From Chromera velia (Eukaryota > Sar > Chromeraceae), in the NCBI GenBank assembly GCA_018398765.1, contig JAHBMJ010003312.1:1-11279 (forward strand): a stretch of DNA of 11,279 nt, read 5' to 3'. Both the position numbers and the translations under genes were made by a program. Numbering within the stretch: the first letter of the stretch is position 1; every line of letters starts with the position of its first letter. Under the pieces are notes generated by a model, which saw only the letters and a program-made list of their open reading frames with translations, was not told where the DNA came from and did no database searches. Below, in pieces: positions 1 through 5,225 of this stretch.

Positions 1-310
1 GTTCTGTCATTCTGACCACAAAGAAAAAGGGAAACGGCTAAGGATTTTTGACTGTTTGCACGTGTGCCCAAAACTTTGCCATCTCTTCACCTTTTCTTCT
101 CGGGAAGCTTTCGTTCCAATTCGCTCTGAGAGCGCAGCTCGCAGAAGACAGAAGACAGCTCGCAGAAGCCTTTTAAATAACATGCATGAACAACACACGT
201 CGGAGGCATGGTTTAACACACGTCGGAGGGCAGCATCATAGCCGCTGCGGGCCGCGTGGAGTCCGTATAGTGCCGTATGGACTCCGCACATACACGCATG
301 AACATACAAA
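1..310. other. Unassigned leader region with short repeats
   Basis: No convincing gene is visible. The longest open frames on both strands start only at TTG. There are small local repeats: a 12-base string beginning AGCTCGCAG occurs near 136 and 158, and ACACACGTCGGAGG occurs near 194 and 217. An imperfect palindrome at 258-285 has perfect 7-base arms (GGAGTCC / GGACTCC). None of these identifies a function. Confidence 0.5.
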
Positions 311-324
311 TCCTGTATGACTCC

Positions 325-666
325 GTGAGTGGGGTGAGTGAGCTGAGTGAGTGAGTGAGTGAAGGGTGTGAGTAAGCTGAGTCAGGTGAGTGAGCTGAGT
401 GAGTGAGTGAGTGAGTGTCACTCTGTGAGTTAGTGAGTGACTGACTAAGTAAGTGACTCGATCGGAGTGAGTGAGTGTCACTGACTCGTGTCACTGTCAG
501 AGTGAGTGAGTGATTGTTACTGAGTTAGGTGAGTGGGGTGAGTGCTAGGGTGAGTGAGTGAGGGAGGGAGGGAGGCAGGGAGGCAGGGAGGTGAGTAAGG
601 TAAGTGAGTCAGTGTGAGTGAGTGAGTGACCCAGGGGTGAGTGAATGACTGAGTGAGTGAGTGAAT
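325..666. repeat. Imperfect (GTGA)n / (GAGT)n simple repeat block
   Basis: About 340 bases are built almost entirely of degenerate GTGA/GAGT tetramers, with interruptions such as GTCACT, AGCTGAG and a GGGAGGGAGGCAGG purine stretch near 565-590. The opposite strand gives long Ser/His/Thr/Leu-rich open frames, which are only a by-product of the tetramer. The block ends about 25 bases before the left inverted repeat at 692. Confidence 0.9.
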
Positions 667-691
667 GTAGAAGAACAGTCTGATCTTCAAC

Positions 692-714
692 TACCCCCAA
701 GAAGGCTTCCTATG
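692..714 (+). repeat. Left inverted repeat of putative element
   Basis: This 23-base arm pairs with 2252-2274 in opposite orientation with a single mismatch (GAAGGCTTCC here, GAAGCCTTCC when the partner is read on the minus strand). Looser similarity outside the core suggests the true repeat is longer but eroded. Confidence 0.65.
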
Positions 715-744
715 GTTGATCCGGAGCGGCCGTCAAAGCCTAGG

Positions 745-977
745 CACCGAAGGCGCCCGGCTACCAAAGCCTGACCATGCTGAAGGCGCGGGCCTGTCAA
801 AGCCCGACCGCGCCGAAGGCGCGGGCCTATCAAAGCCCGACCATGCCAAAGGCGCGGGCCTGTCAAAGCCTAACCACGCCTTCGGGCCTACCAAAGCCCA
901 ACTGCACCGAAGGCGCGGCTATGCCAAAGCCCGACCGTGCCGAAGGCGTGGGCCTACCAAAGCCTACGACCGTACGT
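745..977 (+). repeat. 33-bp GC-rich minisatellite, about seven degenerate copies
   Basis: The repeated unit is about 33 bases and contains CCGAAGGCGCGGGCCT followed by (G/A)TCAAAGCCCGACC. The first, fifth and later copies are shortened or diverged. The period is a multiple of three, so one frame stays open and would read as an 11-residue GLSKPDHAEGA-like repeat. There is no good start codon and the copies decay like non-coding repeats, so I do not call it a gene. A single related unit recurs at about 2185-2228, near the other end of the inverted-repeat segment. Confidence 0.85.
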
Positions 978-1179
978 ACTGCCCCAAAGCCCACATGCAT
1001 ATGGCTTTTACAGTTGTACGTATTAATGCATGCATGCACAAAGGTGCAAAAGCTGTCTGAAAAACGTCTCGGTCTTCTGGTTTGTTACTGTATGTCGGTC
1101 CGCTATGGTCAGCACCTACCCTTAGATTGGCGAATTCGATCTGACCGTGACACTGTCTGTGTACTTTTCTTTTCCCAAA

Positions 1180-1967
1180 ATGTCCAGCCTGCCTTTTGAT
1201 GCTCGTTTGCGAATCGCTGTGTCGGACTTTCTTGAAGATGCAGCCCTTGCGGAGTCAGTTTCAGAGTTCTTTCTGAAGACGTTGGGGGTGGAATCCACAG
1301 AGCACATTCAGAAGTACTTCAAACCCCGAAAGGAATTTAAAGCTCTGAAGCTTCGACATGTTCGACAGGCCGAAGAATTGAAGACTTTTCTTTTGAAGCG
1401 GCTTGGAGGGGGCTCACAGAAAGCGGAACCTCAGCAAAAGGCACCCCCGGTGCAGGAGGCTGACACGCAGTCTCGGAAACGGACTGCCCCCCCCTCTGCG
1501 CGGGAGGAGAGTCCTCCTTCTGGAGCATCGCGGGGATTGATGGCCAACTGGATGGGTCCGTTTCTTTTTTACTGGCTGACTCAATCGTTTTGTATGCATG
1601 CATGTTGAAGAACTGCATCCGCGGTCAGTGTTCTCCACTTCTCTTCACGCACTGTCTCAGACTGCATAACTGTGAATCTGACTCTTCTATTACCTTTGTC
1701 TCCTTTGTCTTGTTTGCAGCGCAGGGAGCCTCAAAAAAGCCAAAGCCCGACAAACCCGATAAGCCCGATAAGCCCAACAAGCCTCTCATCTTCTCGAACA
1801 AGCCAGGAAGCTCTGGGGAGACGGCGGAAAGGCCGATCAGAAATCGGTCGGATGTTGCTGCCCTTATGCAGAGGGCTGACCTAACAGATGATGAGAAGGT
1901 GGACCGCCTTGTGAAGTGCTTGAAACAGAAGAAGGACATGGAACTCATCCAAGCGTGGTTCACCAAT
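1180..1967 (+). pseudogene. Two-exon coding fragment of unknown family, probably 3'-truncated
   Basis: The ATG at 1180 has an A-rich context (CCCAAAATG). Exon 1 encodes a helical, charged stretch of about 80 residues (MSSLPFDARLRIAVSDFLED...) and then a Lys/Pro/Glu/Ser-rich linker. A pyrimidine-rich tract ending TTTGCAG at 1713-1719 is a good acceptor. The donor is ambiguous: G|GTCCGT after 1555 and T|GTATGC after 1591 both give the same downstream frame. Exon 2 (from 1720) adds a (KPD)n-like stretch and a second helical block with LTDDEKVDRLVKCLKQKKDM. From about 1968 the frame runs into poly-T and AT-rich DNA and meets a stop at 2001-2003 after a low-complexity tail, which looks like an abrupt truncation. 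I do not recognise the family. A further undetected exon is possible. The fragment lies inside the inverted-repeat segment, so it may be captured cargo or the element's own degraded ORF. Confidence 0.4.
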
Positions 1968-2109
1968 TTGCTTTTTTTTTGTTATTTTACATATTTAAGT
2001 TGATTATAGCAGATACTATAAGAGAGTATTAAAATATTTTAAAACTAGGTTAAACTAGATTAAATTAGGTTATAATATTTTTAAGCTACAATAGACTGGA
2101 GGTATATTC
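1968..2109. other. AT-rich low-complexity stretch
   Basis: This stretch begins with a run of T and continues with degenerate TTAAACTAGATTAAATTAGG-type sequence. No ORF or RNA gene is visible. Its left edge coincides with the end of the coding fragment that starts at 1180. Confidence 0.7.
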
Positions 2110-2205
2110 CATACTAGAAAGAATTAGCTTTCTGTCACCAGAGCCTTGACGATATTACATACTAGAAAAAATGAGCTTTCTATCGTCAAAGCCCTGGCGC
2201 CGAAG
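2110..2205 (+). repeat. Two-copy 48-bp tandem repeat
   Basis: CATACTAGAAA begins at 2110 and again at 2158, each followed by an AGCTTTCT half that can pair with AGAAA to form a small hairpin. The downstream halves (CCAGAGCCTTGAC and GTCAAAGCCCTGGC) are related but diverged. The second copy runs into the GAAGGCGCC hairpin unit. Confidence 0.6.
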
Positions 2206-2214
2206 GCGCCAGGC
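2194..2214. repeat. Perfect 9-bp stem hairpin, GAA loop
   Basis: The arms CCTGGCGCC and GGCGCCAGG are exact reverse complements around a three-base GAA loop. The hairpin is flanked by direct repeats of GTCAAAGCCC (near 2186 and 2217). It is the cleanest copy of the unit that forms the degenerate minisatellite at 745-977. No T-run follows, so there is no reason to call it a terminator. Confidence 0.75.
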
Positions 2215-2251
2215 TGTCAAAGCCCGAAGTTTGATTGACAGACCATAGGGT

Positions 2252-2274
2252 CATAGGAAGGCTTCTTGGGGGTA
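2252..2274 (-). repeat. Right inverted repeat of putative element
   Basis: This is the reverse-complement partner of 692-714, with 22 of 23 bases matching. It is followed outward by ATCTTCAACGACTCTG, which resembles the sequence outside the left arm only loosely. Confidence 0.65.
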
Positions 2275-2537
2275 TCTTCAACGACTCTGAAGAGTTCAAT
2301 TAAGTTACTTTAAAAGTCTAGAATCGCTTCAATTTTTGTCTGACAATTTTATCATACCTAAGTTACTCTAACCATCACAGAAAGCAGAGGGGGAAGGCAG
2401 GGGAGATAAGGAATGCATAGGAGCGTGTCTTTTCCTTCGTCTGCTTGCCTAGGCTGCGGAGGGTTATGGTTGTTCATATTCATGTGGAAGCAGGCTAAGC
2501 TGTGGCGGCTTGCTCCTTTTATTTATAACTGCATATA
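2275..2537. other. Intergenic, mixed composition; short ORF 2413-2589
   Basis: The left part is AT-rich and featureless. A short frame with an ATG at 2413 runs 58 residues to the TAA at 2587-2589. Its last 16 codons lie in the dispersed repeat at 2538-2604. That frame also ends in TAA in the second repeat copy, so it could be the end of a retroelement ORF. All four base differences between the copies change an amino acid, which argues against selection on protein. I do not call a gene. Confidence 0.4.
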
Positions 2538-2604
2538 TGGGTTGCCATTTGTCTCTAGTTTCGGAGACCCTAAGCTTAGCCACAATTAAGTAAGTAAGTA
2601 AGTA
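2538..2604 (+). repeat. Dispersed repeat copy A, 3' end (TAAG)4
   Basis: This 67-base sequence begins TGGGTTGCCATTTGTCTCT, contains a GTCTC...GAGAC hairpin, and ends with tandem TAAG units. It matches the reverse complement of 8496-8566 with four substitutions and a one-unit difference in TAAG number. Similarity stops sharply at the end of the TAAG run and falls off upstream. That pattern is typical of 5'-truncated non-LTR retroelements or SINEs with a microsatellite tail; this family-level reading is inference. Confidence 0.6.
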
Positions 2605-3124
2605 TCAAAAGAAGAATAGTAGCAGCCAACGTTTTACAAAATGGGTTTTCGGAAGCTTGGTGGACGGGAGGGGGGGCTCAAGGTCTTCCTTGGTGGAACC
2701 TCTCGCCAAGCAGTTCTTGTCTTCCCCCGAGGCAGTTTTCCGCCCTTTGTTAACAATGTGCACTATTGTTGGAGGGGGGGCAAACCATAGGGGGAGGGTT
2801 GAATCAATTTGCAAAGACTGTGAAGAGATTCAAGAGAAAAGTTAGGAGAAATTGATTGACGACCCGATTCACCGTCTGACAACTTATGCCCAAACGGAGG
2901 GGCCGCAGGGGAGACTGAGTGATCTCTAGTATAGGCTAGGGTATAGGCGACTGGAGCGTATGTCAATAGAAGAAGTGTGTGAGTATGGAGAGAGACAGGA
3001 AGCCCAAGGGGGTAGGGGGGTGGGGCAGGCCGAGGAGCGGGTAAGGCGGTACTTCTCGCTTCTTCTTCAGAGGGACGCCCGAAAGGCCAGTGCCCTCATT
3101 ACTGCATGCCTAGGACCGGACTGA
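2594..3124 (+). pseudogene. Decayed ORF remnant of unknown family
   Basis: One reading frame runs 177 codons from within the (TAAG)n tail to the TGA at 3122-3124, interrupted only by TAG at 2843-2845 and TAG at 2927-2929. The conceptual product looks like real protein. It has a helical middle (SLVEPLAKQF, then VESICKDCEEIQEK) and a charged C-terminal helix region (AEERVRRYF, LLLQRDARKASALI). There is no good start codon, and the last third could begin only at the ATG at 2960. I do not recognise the family. It may be a degraded transposable-element protein or an old gene fragment. Chance is not excluded, but three stops in this composition over such a length is fewer than expected. Confidence 0.3.
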
Positions 3125-3666
3125 TCGATCCTGGAGAGCAGTGTTCTGCTTAGTTCTGCTAGCTAGTAGTCCTAAAGTTTGGCCGCTTTAGGTGAGCATT
3201 CGCTAGCGTGCTCCTAGCTTGCAATATGACATGAATGCTCATAGACTGCCCTTTGCCATTGGAACACGATGGCTGGCGGGTTAAGTCACCTCATCATCAT
3301 TTAACTGTATTCCATCCACTTGATTCTAGAACTTACTTGAAGCAACTTTAGTTAGTCTAATAATCATCATTGCTAGCATTATTGAGTCATGATCGATCTG
3401 ATTCTTGATCATATATACATGCAGTTTTTCCTTTTTTTTAAAAAACAATAAAAACTACCAGTTTAAACTATATACCCTACAAATATGCATATTCTGAATT
3501 AACTTAAAACCTGGTTTTACCTGGTTTAAAATATGTTTACACAATACTTACCATAGAATGTGCATGACACAGCATGTATATATTATAACAAGTACAGTTT
3601 TTTTCGCTGCCTTACTCCAAGCATTACTCTGGCTCGGCGGTTCCGACTTTAGTTTCTGTTTCGTTT
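3125..3666. other. Intergenic AT-rich region downstream of the SGNH gene
   Basis: No gene is visible. The left half has short inverted CTAGCTAG / GCTAGCGTGCTCC-type strings around 3155-3220. The right half (about 3290-3600) is AT-rich, with poly-T/poly-A near 3430-3450 and TTAAACTATATACC / CTGGTTTAAAATATG motifs. It includes the 3' flank of the minus-strand gene that ends at 3667. No polyadenylation signal could be assigned with confidence. Confidence 0.6.
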
Positions 3667-4650
3667 TCAGTCCTCTTTGTAGTAGTCTTTAACCGTTTTC
3701 TCTGGATGGTTTCGGTCGAAATTTTTCCAATCGGGTGCATCGACGGGAAGACTGTCCGGGTGCGCCTCCGGGACGGTTCTCTTGATTGTCTCCATCAACA
3801 ACCCGAAAAGCCGTGCCGCCCCCTCTGCATTCAAATGCAGGCCGTCAACCAAAAGAGACGGCCAGTTTTTGTCTTCGATGATCCGACTGAAGGTCTGTAC
3901 AACAGGAAAACTGAACTCTTCGCCCAGCTTTTTGCAAATTTGTTCAAACTTCCAAACTCGGTCGTTACTTCTGTCCTTCCAAAGGTCATGCACGACAGGA
4001 GGCGGAGCGACAATGACGACATACCTGCTGCTCTTTCTTATTTCTTCAAGAAGCCAACGCATATTCGTTTCATATTCTTCATCCGACATGTGCTGCTGGG
4101 GGTTGGACTCATCTGTCACATCGTTGGCACCGAGGAAGAGAAGACTAAGAAGGAAGGGTTCCGACGTCTTGGGCACAACGTACGGGTAGATCGCACGGAG
4201 GTACTTCGAGTTGTACCCACTGTACCCTCTATTGATCACATCCGCCTTCCTTGTATACGCACTCGCAAATTGTCTCCCCCAATCGCCAATGTCAAAACTG
4301 GTCTGAGTGATGGAGTCTCCGAACAGGACGACTTTCGGCCGTCTCCCAGTACTTTTTTCGCTTGCCATGAAGACAGGGACCAGCAGAAGAATGGAAACAC
4401 CGAGAATCGCTAGTAGACAGATCACCCGCACAATGCACGAGGCAGTAGTCACAAAAGACCTCTTGTTCCTGTGTGGTCCTTCAGACAACTCGGAAATTCC
4501 AGTGCCGTCTCCGTCTCCGTCTCTGTAGTTCTCCCCCTCCGAAAGAAGCCTCCGCTGACTGCCTGATGGCACTACTCCCGCACCTCCTTTACCCCCACCC
4601 TCTACTGCCTGCAAATTCTGAGCACGCCCGTTCTCAGCCTCTTCGACCAT
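3667..4650 (-). CDS. Membrane-anchored SGNH/GDSL esterase, IAH1-like
   Basis: This is an intronless gene of 327 residues. The open frame extends upstream to 4746, but only to a TTG; the first ATG is at 4650-4648, so I start there. SGNH hydrolases cleave ester bonds with a Ser-Asp-His triad. All four blocks are present: FGDSIT (Ser113), NRGYSGYN (Gly142), LGAND (Asn176) and DGLHLN (Asp269, His272). The spacing and the motifs WG after block I, NPQQHM after GAND, and a late LP...W segment match isoamyl acetate-hydrolysing esterase (IAH1)-type proteins. Known family members are mostly soluble and about 240-250 residues. This one adds a roughly 70-residue acidic/Gly-rich N-terminus and one hydrophobic segment (residues about 73-95, CIVRVICLLAILGVSILLLV), which suggests a type II anchor with the catalytic domain on the lumenal or outer side. 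Topology and substrate are inference. It is divergent from the monooxygenase gene, whose start is 575 bp away. Confidence 0.88.
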   Translation of the reverse strand: MVEEAENGRAQNLQAVEGGGKGGAGVVPSGSQRRLLSEGENYRDGDGDGTGISELSEGPHRNKRSFVTTASCIVRVICLLAILGVSILLLVPVFMASEKSTGRRPKVVLFGDSITQTSFDIGDWGRQFASAYTRKADVINRGYSGYNSKYLRAIYPYVVPKTSEPFLLSLLFLGANDVTDESNPQQHMSDEEYETNMRWLLEEIRKSSRYVVIVAPPPVVHDLWKDRSNDRVWKFEQICKKLGEEFSFPVVQTFSRIIEDKNWPSLLVDGLHLNAEGAARLFGLLMETIKRTVPEAHPDSLPVDAPDWKNFDRNHPEKTVKDYYKED

Positions 4651-5225
4651 TGAGATGGGACATTCGAAAGACCGAAATGTGAAAAGCACAGGTTGTTGTG
4701 CCCAGGGGCTAACGACAGATGTGCAGTCTCTCACGCTCGAAAGCAAAGCGCGAGGTTTGGCTACTTTTCTTCGTCTGTTCTAACCCTTTTGCTTCTTTCT
4801 GCGTTTGCATAACAAGGACTCTTCTGTTGGCCACTTCTTGAATCTCTTCTGTCAGACATTTTCAGACTGACCGGCATGCTAAGCACGATTTTTGTGTCGA
4901 GGCTGCTGCGTCATGCACGCGAGGTAGACGGCCACCCCGAATAGCTAGACGGGACATGCAGATCAGACTGAGGGGACCAGGCTCAGTGTCAGTATGCACT
5001 GAATGCAGAACGAAGGACAAATGAACTGTCAGTTGTGTATACTCACGGTCCGTGATCTGGCACTTCAGAAGGATTTCGTGATTCTGAGACAGCATGCGAT
5101 GGTCTCCTGCTTGGCGTAATGGGAAAAGAGCTCATCTTCAGATCTGACATGCACGTCAACCGACCTGCTGAAATTCTTGAAGGCTTTGAAGAAAGCACGG
5201 TTTGCCCTTTCAGTTTCCGCGAGCC
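4651..5225. promoter_or_regulatory. Divergent intergenic region, possible shared promoter
   Basis: The 575 bases between the two outward-facing start codons must contain the 5' UTRs and core promoters of both genes, unless an unseen upstream exon exists. It has a pyrimidine-rich stretch at about 4763-4860 on the plus strand and no obvious TATA box. A stop at 5187-5189 lies in frame upstream of the ATG at 5226, so the plus-strand CDS cannot extend further without splicing. Promoter function is inferred from geometry only. Confidence 0.45.

Larger units (their letters stand above)
692..2274. mobile_element. Segment bounded by imperfect inverted repeats; putative DNA-transposon-like element
   Basis: The 23 bases at 692-714 (starting TACCCCCAAGAAG and ending CTTCCTATG) match the reverse complement of 2252-2274 at 22 of 23 positions. 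Weaker similarity extends outward on both sides. The inner flanks both carry GTCAAAGCC and GCGCCGAAGGCGCC-type sequence. This is the architecture of a non-autonomous element with terminal inverted repeats carrying internal cargo. No transposase is recognisable and I could not define a clean target-site duplication, so the termini are approximate. The alternative is two independently inserted copies of one dispersed repeat in opposite orientation. Confidence 0.4.

Noticed and set aside
745-977. CRISPR-like array
   Set aside because: The repeats are directly tandem with no unique spacers, and the genome is eukaryotic. It is a minisatellite.
716-1199. Two overlapping plus-strand open frames through the minisatellite
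   Set aside because: They are open only because the 33-bp period is a multiple of three. The copies diverge without coding constraint and there is no start context or domain.
3706-4413. 235-residue plus-strand open frame
   Set aside because: It is antisense to the SGNH esterase, whose four catalytic blocks are all on the minus strand.
4651-4746. Extension of the SGNH esterase by 32 residues upstream
   Set aside because: The frame opens there only with TTG. In a eukaryotic nuclear gene the first ATG at 4650-4648 is the credible start unless an upstream exon exists.
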